Positions 14,883 to 20,745 of a DNA stretch of 20,745 nucleotides are shown one piece after another; position 1 is the stretch's first letter; every line of letters begins with the position of its first letter. Source of the stretch: an uncultured Steroidobacter sp. (GTDB taxonomy: Bacteria; Pseudomonadota; Gammaproteobacteria; Steroidobacterales; Steroidobacteraceae); NCBI GenBank assembly GCA_946478975.1, contig CAMLEO010000103.1, positions 1 through 20,745 on the forward strand. The letters run 5' to 3'. The notes under the pieces were generated by a model that saw nothing but the letters and a program-made list of their open reading frames with translations, ran no database searches and was not told the origin of the DNA. The position numbers and the translations under genes are program-made.

Positions 14883-15740
14883 TCACGAGCGCGCCACCAG
14901 CATCTCTTCCGAATTGTTCGGCGGCCGCAGGCCATCCGATCGTCCCGCAAAGTAACGATCCGCGAGCGCCGCTGCCGATACGTGCTCCACGCTTTTGAAG
15001 CCGGCCTCGCGAGCCATCGCCAACATCTCTGTGGGCGTGAAGAAGCTGATGAATGGCGTGCCGCTGGCTCGCGCGCCCGCCGCTGCGCGTTCGATGCCGG
15101 GGCGCACTTCGGGATCGGTCATTTCGATCGGCAGCATGAAGGACATGGCAAGCGTCGAGCCCGGCGCGAGCGCTGCGACCTGGCGCAGCGTCGCCATGAT
15201 CGCGTCCTTTGTGAGATACATGCTCACGCCAGTCGACACGACGACCGCCGGCCGACGCGAATCGAATCCTGATTGTTCCAATCGCTCCCACCACGTCTGG
15301 CCGGCTTCGAAGTCGACTGGCACCAGCCGCAGGAAAGATGGAATGCCGAAACCGAGCTCGATGAGCCGCTGACGTTTCCATGCCTGCGGACCGGGCTGAT
15401 CGATCTCGAACACCGCGAGCCGCGACGCCAGCTCCGGCCGACGCTGAGCAAACGTATCCAGCCCCGCGCCGAGAATGACGTACTGCCCGACGCCACGCGC
15501 CGCTTGTTCCTCGATGAGATCTTCGACGAAACGAGCGCGCGCAAGAATCGAAGCACGGAATGGTCGCGTAAATGGACTCATGTCCGGACGGCTCTGCCAA
15601 CCTTCTTCGGGCGCCGCCAGCTTCAAGCCCACTTCATCTTTGAATACATGCGGCGGCGGATCGGCTTGCACATGCAAGGCGCGCCACAAGGCGGTGCGGA
15701 TGGCAGTGTTGTCGGGCGCGATGGGTTGCTGATCCTGCAT
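14883..15740 (-). CDS. Class I SAM-dependent methyltransferase, leucine carboxyl methyltransferase (LCM) family
   Basis: A 285-residue enzyme. The ATG at 15738-15740 is chosen because AGGAGG lies 8 nt upstream; an in-frame start 36 nt earlier would overlap that site. The family layout is typical of bacterial TIGR00027/PF04072 members: FTRPFRASILARARFVEDLI (57-76), SAM-binding motif I VILGAGLDTFAQR (88-100), the acidic motif FEIDQP (111-116), PVDFE (141-145) and STGVSMYLTKDAI (169-181), which matches the family's EGv-x-mYL element. These enzymes methylate small molecules or peptide carboxylates and are often near secondary-metabolite genes, but none is seen here. The substrate cannot be read from the sequence. 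Its promoter region is shared with the divergent PEBP gene. Confidence 0.9.
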   Translation of the reverse strand: MQDQQPIAPDNTAIRTALWRALHVQADPPPHVFKDEVGLKLAAPEEGWQSRPDMSPFTRPFRASILARARFVEDLIEEQAARGVGQYVILGAGLDTFAQRRPELASRLAVFEIDQPGPQAWKRQRLIELGFGIPSFLRLVPVDFEAGQTWWERLEQSGFDSRRPAVVVSTGVSMYLTKDAIMATLRQVAALAPGSTLAMSFMLPIEMTDPEVRPGIERAAAGARASGTPFISFFTPTEMLAMAREAGFKSVEHVSAAALADRYFAGRSDGLRPPNNSEEMLVARS

Positions 15741-15839
15741 GGGTTCGTCCTCCTGCTCGTAATCTAGTGCACCCACGACTTCGTCCGCTACCCGGCGTAG
15801 ACTCCTGCCCGGAGGCGCACCGACGTGTTGGAGCTCATC

Positions 15840-16319
15840 ATGGCACTGGCGATTACCTCACCCGCGTTCGCGAACAACGGGTCGATCGATGCGCGTTACA
15901 CCTGCGAAGGCTCGGACACTTCGCCACAACTTGAATGGACGAACGCACCGGCCAACACCCGTACTTTCGCACTGATCGTCGACGATCCCGATGTGCCCGA
16001 TCCGCATGCGCCCAAGATGACTTGGGTGCATTGGGTGCTCTATAACATTCCTGCGAACGTGCACGCGCTGTCCGAAGATTCTGGCAAGCAGGGCTCGCCT
16101 CACGGCGCGAAGGACGGCATCAACGATTGGAAGCGCACCGGTTATGGCGGCCCTTGCCCGCCCATCGGCACGCATCGTTACTTTTTCAAGCTCTACGCGC
16201 TCGACACGATCCTGTCCGACCTCGGCCATCCCACGAAGGCGCAGTTGCTGAGCGCGATGAAAGGCCACGTGCTCGCCGAAGCTCAGCTCATCGGCACCTA
16301 TAAAAAGAACAAACCCTGA
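15840..16319 (+). CDS. YbhB/YbcL family (PEBP, Raf-kinase-inhibitor-like) protein
   Basis: A 159-residue protein. The ATG at 15840 has GGAG 8 nt upstream; the frame also opens with a GTG at 15825 that has a poorer context. It contains the PEBP signature IVDDPDVPDPHAPKMTWVHW (residues 46-65), the following VLYNIPANV, and GYGGPCPPIGTHRYFFKLYA (110-129). These form the conserved anion/phosphate-binding pocket of phosphatidylethanolamine-binding proteins. Bacterial homologues are small cytoplasmic or periplasmic proteins with no agreed enzymatic role. The hydrophobic MALAITSPAFA start is the family's usual first strand, not a signal peptide. It is monocistronic, divergent from the methyltransferase and followed by a palindromic hairpin. 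Confidence 0.93.
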   Translation: MALAITSPAFANNGSIDARYTCEGSDTSPQLEWTNAPANTRTFALIVDDPDVPDPHAPKMTWVHWVLYNIPANVHALSEDSGKQGSPHGAKDGINDWKRTGYGGPCPPIGTHRYFFKLYALDTILSDLGHPTKAQLLSAMKGHVLAEAQLIGTYKKNKP

Positions 16320-16330
16320 TCGATGCGCCG

Positions 16331-16352
16331 CGCCTCGCTCATGAGCGAGGCG
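16331..16352 (+). terminator. Perfect 22-bp palindrome after the PEBP gene
   Basis: The 22 bases are an exact inverted repeat centred on CATG, with arms CGCCTCGCT and AGCGAGGCG. It begins 11 nt after the PEBP stop. A second, outer inverted repeat TGATCGAT (16317-16324, overlapping the stop) and ATCGATCA (16372-16379) brackets it. As RNA it would form a stable hairpin with a 4-nt loop, but no T-tract follows. A terminator is the simplest reading; a protein-binding site is possible. Confidence 0.55.
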
Positions 16353-16424
16353 ATCTCATGCCGTGCATGTTATCGATCAAACGGCGCGCCAACTCGCGAA
16401 CGGTGTTGGGAATGTCAAAGCGTG

Positions 16425-16460
16425 CCTCCGGTCAGCATCACGAGCCGAAGTGAGCGGAGG
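16425..16460 (-). terminator. Hairpin after the nucleotidyltransferase gene
   Basis: CCTCCG (16425-16430) pairs with CGGAGG (16455-16460), with an inner TCAC/GTGA pair around GAGCCGAA. It abuts the stop codon of the leftward nucleotidyltransferase gene (16461-16463). No T-tract is visible on the minus strand, so this is a moderate terminator candidate. Confidence 0.4.
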
Positions 16461-16922
16461 TTACCCTGCTAACAAACGGTCGATCAGCTCCAGGGCGTCC
16501 CGTCCGTACTGTTGCCCAAGTCGTCGTACGAGCGCTCTATCCAAAGCGCTGCCGGCGGCTGCGATAGCGCGAGTGGCATCCAATATATCCATCGGGCCGC
16601 CAGCGAATGCTTTCATGGCGATGAAATCTTCTCTGCCGATGAATCGCAGTATCTGTCCTTGGAATGGGACTTCCAGAATTCGCAAGAATGCATCCGCTTC
16701 CATGCCTCTGAGACCGATGAGCAGATCTACACGATTGCCGAAGCTGTCACTCAGCTTCAGGAGAGCGGGAATCGGGTCGTTGAAATCACCGCGCGACAAC
16801 TCCGCGTGGAAGTTGGCCGCCTTGAATGTTTGTTCGAGCTCCTTTGCCTCTTGAACCGCCAATGAGAGGACGACGTCAGCGTCCATGCTAGCTCTCACAG
16901 CGCCGGCTCTAGTGGTTCTCAT
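16461..16922 (-). CDS. Nucleotidyltransferase-fold protein lacking its N-terminal motif
   Basis: A 153-residue protein matching the central and C-terminal parts of a small nucleotidyltransferase family often found with a short partner gene. Visible are the DxD metal-binding pair in RASMDADVVLS (Asp14, Asp16), DFNDPIPALL (46-55), the third carboxylate Asp66 in NRVDLLIGLRG, and IGREDFIAMKAFAGGPMDI (95-113). Homologues normally have about 20-30 more residues before the first carboxylates, with the glycine-rich G-G/G-S helix start of this fold. Here the protein begins only about 10 residues before them, and upstream in-frame sequence carries no such motif. The ATG has AGG 8 nt upstream and overlaps the 60-residue gene by 14 nt. 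It may be an inactive 5'-truncated remnant, or a divergent short form acting as one half of a toxin-antitoxin-like pair. Confidence 0.72.
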   Translation of the reverse strand: MRTTRAGAVRASMDADVVLSLAVQEAKELEQTFKAANFHAELSRGDFNDPIPALLKLSDSFGNRVDLLIGLRGMEADAFLRILEVPFQGQILRFIGREDFIAMKAFAGGPMDILDATRAIAAAGSALDRALVRRLGQQYGRDALELIDRLLAG

Positions 16923-17091
16923 GGGAGACCTGGTGTGGCAAGGACTGTGAACGCATTCGTTGCCCCGCTTCGTACAACTCCATCAGGAGCCGGCAATGTT
17001 CCAGATGGGCGTTCAGGCGCTCCTCGGGGCTGAGGCGCTGGGTTGCCTCGATCAGAGACCGCTCGGCGTCTTTGGCAACCTTGGATTCCAT
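16909..17091 (-). CDS. Small 60-residue helical protein, partner of the nucleotidyltransferase
   Basis: A short protein starting at ATG 17089-17091 and reading MESKVAKDAERSLIEATQRL, then SPEERLNAHLEHCRLLMELYEAG. It is predicted to be almost all alpha-helical and charged; the LSPEERL motif is common in small proteins encoded directly before nucleotidyltransferases. The same frame stays open further upstream, but that part is a Ser/Pro/Arg-rich shadow of the ClC gene on the same strand. No good ribosome binding site is seen; TACACT lies 6 nt before the ATG, so a leaderless transcript is conceivable. Its last 14 nt overlap the nucleotidyltransferase start, implying coupled translation. Its function is unknown. 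Confidence 0.65.
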   Translation of the reverse strand: MESKVAKDAERSLIEATQRLSPEERLNAHLEHCRLLMELYEAGQRMRSQSLPHQVSHENH

Positions 17092-17143
17092 GGGTCCAGT
17101 GTAGCGGGGCCGGCCAGTCGAGGCACCAACTGGCGAACATCCC

Positions 17144-18877
17144 CTACTCCGCAGACGCATCCCCGGCAAACCAGCGCTCGCGCTTCCATTCTTCTTCGTG
17201 GACGTGACGGGCGACGCCGAGGAGGTCGCTGCGGGAGACGATGCCGATGAGGCGGGCGGACTCGCTGGATTCGACGACGGGCAGACGTTCGAGGCCGAGC
17301 GCGGCCATGCGGGCGGCGACCGAGCGGCAGGTTTCCGTGGAGAGGGCGAATTCGAAGCGGCCGTGCGGCAGCACGGACAGCACCGGCTTGCTGACATCGG
17401 CACGCAGCAACGACTGGCGGTCGATCAAGCCGCGAACCTCTCCTTCGACGACGATCGGGTATGCACGATGCGCCTGGCTTTCGCCAAAGTAGCTGGACAA
17501 GGTTTCGCCGACCGTCATGGCGCCGTCGATGGCAATCACCGAGCGGGTCATCACCTCATCGACGTAATGACGTTCGAGAGGATCGACGCCGTATTCACGA
17601 AACACGTGACGACCGCGCCGGGCAATCTTCTCGGTGAGAATCGAGCGAGGCATGACGACGACAGTGAAGCCGTATGCGACAGCGCACGCAAGCAGCGTCG
17701 GCAACAATGCGTTCACGTCGTGCGTGAGACCAAACGCAAACACGGCCGCAGTCAACGGCGCACGCATCGTCCCGCCGAGAGTCGCACCCATGCACACCAA
17801 CGCCCACAACCGCGGATCGCCGCCGGGCATCCAAGGGGCGATGAGACAACCGAGACCGGCACCCATCATCAACAGCGGCGCGAGCACGCCGCCGGACGTC
17901 CCCGACCCCAGTGCAAACATCCACATGATCAGCTTGGCGACCAGCAGACCGGCAGCAACCGACAGCGCCAGGTGATTGGACAACAGGTCACCGATCACGT
18001 CGTAACCGACACCGAGCGCGCGAGGCTCGAAGAAGCCGCCGACGCCGACCACGAGACCGCCCAGCGCCGGCCACCACATCCAATGCACCGGCAGCTTCGC
18101 GAACAAATCTTCCACTCGATATAAACCTGTCGTCATGAGAGCGGACAGCGCGCCGCTCGCGAGCCCCGCCAGCACGCACGAACCGAGCGCCGCCAGTTGC
18201 GGCACTTCCGTTTCGAGAGGAAACAACGGGCCTTGCGCAATCCACAGCGGCCGCAGGAATGCAGCCACCGAGCAAGCGAGCGCGACCGGCAACAAACTTC
18301 TCGGGCGCAATTCGAACAGCAACAATTCAACAGCCAGCAACACCGCAGCCAGCGGCGTGCCGAACACAGCCGTCATTCCAGCGGTGGCGCCAGCGACCAG
18401 CAGAGCTTTGCGCTCCGCTGAAGTCAGGTGAAATGCTTGGGCAAGCAACGAGGCGACCGCGCCACCGGTCATGATGATGGGCCCCTCCGCGCCGAACGGC
18501 CCGCCGCTGCCGATCACGATGCCGGACGATAACGGCTTGAGCACGGCGATCTTGGGTGACATGCGGCTCTTGCCGTAAAGAATGGCCTCCAGCGCTTCGG
18601 GAATGCCGTGGCCGCGAATCTTTTCGCTGCCGAAGCGGCACATCAGCCCGACGATGAGCCCACCGAGCGCCGGGATCGCGATCACCCACGCGCCGAGTTG
18701 ATGACTCGCCGGCGAGTGCTCAGTCAACGAGGCACTCTGAAAAAAGAACAGGTTGGTGAAAAAGCGAATGCCCGCAAGCAGCACCCAGGCGCTCGCTGTG
18801 CTGAGCACGCCGATGATCAGCGCAAACAGCGACAGGCGAATCAGCCGTTGATCGATTGCAAAGTCTCGCTTGTGCAC
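17144..18877 (-). CDS. ClC-family chloride channel/transporter with C-terminal CBS pair
   Basis: A 577-residue inner-membrane protein with the ClC fold over residues 1-430 and two CBS domains (about 440-565: VDEVMTRSVIAIDG and ERLPVVESSESARLIGIVSR). ClC hallmarks are RGHGIPEAL (88-96, the GSGIP selectivity loop with His for Ser), GSGGPFGAEGPII (123-135) with gating Glu131, and GSGTSGGVLAPLL for the third anion loop. The site of the E. coli internal proton glutamate (Glu203) aligns with Leu185 next to Glu184, and the central Tyr of the last helix aligns with Ile in RSILTEK. Coupling to protons is therefore uncertain. CBS pairs often bind adenine nucleotides and gate the pore. It starts at GTG 18875-18877 with only a weak upstream purine run, so the exact start is tentative. 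It is divergent from the beta-helix gene. Confidence 0.92.
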   Translation of the reverse strand: MHKRDFAIDQRLIRLSLFALIIGVLSTASAWVLLAGIRFFTNLFFFQSASLTEHSPASHQLGAWVIAIPALGGLIVGLMCRFGSEKIRGHGIPEALEAILYGKSRMSPKIAVLKPLSSGIVIGSGGPFGAEGPIIMTGGAVASLLAQAFHLTSAERKALLVAGATAGMTAVFGTPLAAVLLAVELLLFELRPRSLLPVALACSVAAFLRPLWIAQGPLFPLETEVPQLAALGSCVLAGLASGALSALMTTGLYRVEDLFAKLPVHWMWWPALGGLVVGVGGFFEPRALGVGYDVIGDLLSNHLALSVAAGLLVAKLIMWMFALGSGTSGGVLAPLLMMGAGLGCLIAPWMPGGDPRLWALVCMGATLGGTMRAPLTAAVFAFGLTHDVNALLPTLLACAVAYGFTVVVMPRSILTEKIARRGRHVFREYGVDPLERHYVDEVMTRSVIAIDGAMTVGETLSSYFGESQAHRAYPIVVEGEVRGLIDRQSLLRADVSKPVLSVLPHGRFEFALSTETCRSVAARMAALGLERLPVVESSESARLIGIVSRSDLLGVARHVHEEEWKRERWFAGDASAE

Positions 18878-18974
18878 TAATTTCTCGGACGTGATCGAGA
18901 GGAAGGCACGGATTCTACCGCACTGATGCTGTCGAGCCAGTGCGCACGTCGCTACGGACCCTGTTCACAATCTC

Positions 18975-19027
18975 GCGAACGCATCGTGCTAGGCTTCGCG
19001 CCGCCAACGCATCGCCGATGCGTTCGC
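18975..19027. promoter_or_regulatory. Competing inverted repeats upstream of the beta-helix gene
   Basis: GCGAACGCATCG (18975-18986) is an exact inverted repeat of CGATGCGTTCGC (19016-19027). The right arm also pairs perfectly with a nearer copy, AACGCATCG (19006-19014), leaving a 1-nt centre as DNA or a tight hairpin as RNA. The same nonamer thus occurs twice direct and once inverted within 53 bp. The structure ends 40 nt before the beta-helix start codon. It could be a regulator binding site with two or three half-sites, or mutually exclusive RNA stems in the leader. Confidence 0.5.
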
Positions 19028-19067
19028 GCGCAAATCACAGCAGAGCCTCACTGACAAGGAGCGTCCA

Positions 19068-20745
19068 TTGCCAATGTGTCATGTTCGAACGTCGATTTCA
19101 TTTCTTTTCATCACGGCGCTTGCACTCTGTTCTCTGACTCGACCCAGCGCCGCACAAACCACCTGGCCCACTTCTGCTCCCGCACCGATCTGCGGTAATA
19201 CGGAGCTGCTCAGCGGACCGGCAACGAAGCCGCCCGGTGCGATCGAGGTTGAAGCCGGACCGAACGAGGGCAGGAACTGGAATCAGCCCGGCGCCACGTT
19301 CTGGTTCAAACCCGGCGTCCACACTCTCGGCGATGAAAAATACTCGCAGATCGTTCCCGGCAACGGCACAACGTTCATCGGCGCGCCCGGCGCCGTGCTC
19401 GACGGACGCAACCTCAATCTGTATGCGTTCGGCGGGCAGAAGGTGACCGACGTCACCATCCGCTATCTGGAGATCCGCAACTTCGGCCTCGGCGTCACCA
19501 ACAACGACCAGGGCGTCGTCAATCATGACGCCGGCACGGGCTGGACGATGGAATACAACTACGTGCACGACAACGACGGCGCCGGCGTGTTCATCGGCTC
19601 CGACAACACGGTTCGTTACAACTGCCTCAAGGACAACGGCCAGTACGGCTTCAGCGCATTTCACGTCGACGGCGTGCGCAATGTCGTGCTCGATCACAAC
19701 GAAGTGGTCGGCAACAACCGCGACAATTGGGAAGTGGTGCGACCGGGATGCGGCTGCACCGGCGGCGGCAAATTCTGGGCGACGATCGGCGCAGTGGTCA
19801 CGAACAACTGGGTGCATGACAACTTCGGGCCGGGACTCTGGGCCGACAACAACAACAGCGAGTTCCTGTTCGAAGGCAACTTGATCGAGAACAACGACGG
19901 CGTCGGGCTGTTCTATGAAGTCAGTTACAACTTCATGGTTCGCAACAACGCGTTCAAGCGCAACGCGCTCGTGCAAGGCCGTGCCCGCGCCGAACGAGGC
20001 GACGCGTTCCCGTCCGGCGCGATCTACATCTCCGAATCCGGCGGCGATGCGCGTGCGGGCAGCTCATACGTGCAGTCGGAGATCACCGGCAATCTGTTCG
20101 AGGACAATTGGGACGGCATCGCGCTGTGGGAGAACGCCGATCGCTTCTGCCGGCCCGGCGAGCCGTTCGACACCACCAACGGCTGCCCGTTCTTCGACAA
20201 GACCTGGGGCACGCGCTACAAGACACAAAACATCGCCATTCATCACAATGAATTCCGCCTCGACAAGGCGGCGATCGATTGCACCAATCCGCGCTGCGGC
20301 CGCATGGCAGTGTTCTCCAACTACGGCACCAATCCGCCGAACTCGCCGTACCTGGGCACGGTGGTGCAGAACGCGATTACGTTCGAACAGAACAATCGTT
20401 GGTCGAACAACGAATATCACGGCCCGTGGCGCTTCATGCCGTTCGACATGGGACGCAACATCGCCTTCCCGGACTGGCAGGCGAGCCCTTATCAGCAAGA
20501 TACGGGCAGCACGTTCGATGGCGACACCGGCCAGCCGTTGCCGCCGTCCGATTCGGCGTCGAACTTCCTCGATGTCGACACGGCGTGGCTCGAAGGTTCG
20601 ATCGGCAAATGGCAGGCAGGGTCAGGCTCGATGATCACGCAGTCCGCTGAAGCTGCACACGGCGGCCGCCGCAGCCTGCGCGTCGATGTGGCAACACCGC
20701 AGGATGGGCAACGCAGTATCTGCCCATTGCTGTCATCAAGAATGG
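19068..20745 (+). CDS. Secreted right-handed parallel beta-helix protein (3' end cut by window)
   Basis: An open frame runs to the right edge, with about 559 visible residues. AGGAG (19057-19061) is 6 nt from a TTG at 19068 and 12 nt from an in-frame ATG at 19074, so the TTG is the likelier start. The product has a signal peptide (ISFLFITALALCSL, ending PSAA before QTTW). Residues about 70-430 show repeated beta-helix coils with asparagine ladders, for example NYVHDNDGAGVFIGSDNTV, GNLIENNDGVGLFYE and GNLFEDNWDGIALWEN, typical of PbH1/NosD-like repeats found in polysaccharide lyases and epimerases. After a Pro-rich linker (QPLPPSDSAS) the final visible part (GSGSMITQSAEAAHGGRRSL) looks like the start of a carbohydrate-binding module. 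No catalytic triad can be assigned. An extracellular polysaccharide-active enzyme is the best guess. Confidence 0.88.
   Translation, partial: MPMCHVRTSISFLFITALALCSLTRPSAAQTTWPTSAPAPICGNTELLSGPATKPPGAIEVEAGPNEGRNWNQPGATFWFKPGVHTLGDEKYSQIVPGNGTTFIGAPGAVLDGRNLNLYAFGGQKVTDVTIRYLEIRNFGLGVTNNDQGVVNHDAGTGWTMEYNYVHDNDGAGVFIGSDNTVRYNCLKDNGQYGFSAFHVDGVRNVVLDHNEVVGNNRDNWEVVRPGCGCTGGGKFWATIGAVVTNNWVHDNFGPGLWADNNNSEFLFEGNLIENNDGVGLFYEVSYNFMVRNNAFKRNALVQGRARAERGDAFPSGAIYISESGGDARAGSSYVQSEITGNLFEDNWDGIALWENADRFCRPGEPFDTTNGCPFFDKTWGTRYKTQNIAIHHNEFRLDKAAIDCTNPRCGRMAVFSNYGTNPPNSPYLGTVVQNAITFEQNNRWSNNEYHGPWRFMPFDMGRNIAFPDWQASPYQQDTGSTFDGDTGQPLPPSDSASNFLDVDTAWLEGSIGKWQAGSGSMITQSAEAAHGGRRSLRVDVATPQDGQRSICPLLSSRM

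Noticed and set aside
19098..19976. A 292-codon minus-strand frame opposite the beta-helix gene
   Set aside because: Its Val/Ala/Glu/His-rich translation mirrors asparagine-rich beta-helix codons; there is no ribosome binding site, and the plus strand has the signal peptide and repeats.
19516..20280. Repeated Asn-rich DNA in the beta-helix gene considered as a tandem repeat or CRISPR
   Set aside because: The periodicity is at protein level (beta-helix coils) with variable DNA; there are no identical repeats with unique spacers.

Overview
The window is GC-rich chromosomal DNA with dense short-gap gene packing, several GTG starts, outer-membrane lipoproteins and a barrel protein ending in Phe. 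This fits a free-living Gram-negative proteobacterium. The secreted pectate lyase with its N-terminal module and the parallel beta-helix protein suggest a plant-polymer-degrading gammaproteobacterium (Xanthomonadales or Steroidobacter-like), but this is an inference from gene content only. I saw no rRNA, tRNA, transposase, phage gene or CRISPR array.

Layout. 1-2230: a partial membrane-anchored protein (-), a six-cysteine anchored protein (+) and a PL3 pectate lyase (-), the last two convergent across a likely bidirectional terminator. 2231-3966: an intergenic region with a perfect 12-bp operator-like palindrome, then a glutathione S-transferase-like lipoprotein (+) and a SleB-type cell-wall hydrolase (+). 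3963-10376: five same-strand (-) genes with gaps of 9-21 nt or an overlap, transcribed in the order PAS histidine kinase, single-domain receiver, one-lobe PstS-like exported protein, outer-membrane barrel, large hybrid kinase (HisKA-HATPase-REC-REC-Hpt). 10620-11345: a DUF1330 protein and a tiny secreted eight-cysteine protein (+). 11457-12780: a gene pair (-) whose first product looks like a RES-fold (ADP-ribosyltransferase-like) protein and whose second is an unknown 144-residue protein. 12827-15740: a beta-propeller lipoprotein and an LCM-family methyltransferase (-). 15840-16319: a PEBP/YbhB protein (+). 16461-17091: a 60-residue protein overlapping a nucleotidyltransferase that lacks its N-terminal motif (-). 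17144-18877: a ClC-CBS chloride transporter (-). 19068 to the right edge: a secreted parallel beta-helix protein (+), with competing stem-loops in its leader.

How the genes work together. The 6.4-kb signalling operon is the main system. It holds a complete phosphorelay (two kinases, three receiver domains, one Hpt domain) plus two exported proteins that could deliver a periplasmic or outer-membrane signal to the hybrid kinase, but no DNA-binding output regulator. The RES-like protein with its small downstream partner is the best candidate for an undescribed toxin/protector pair. The pectate lyase and beta-helix protein point to extracellular polysaccharide use; they are 17 kb apart and not in one operon.
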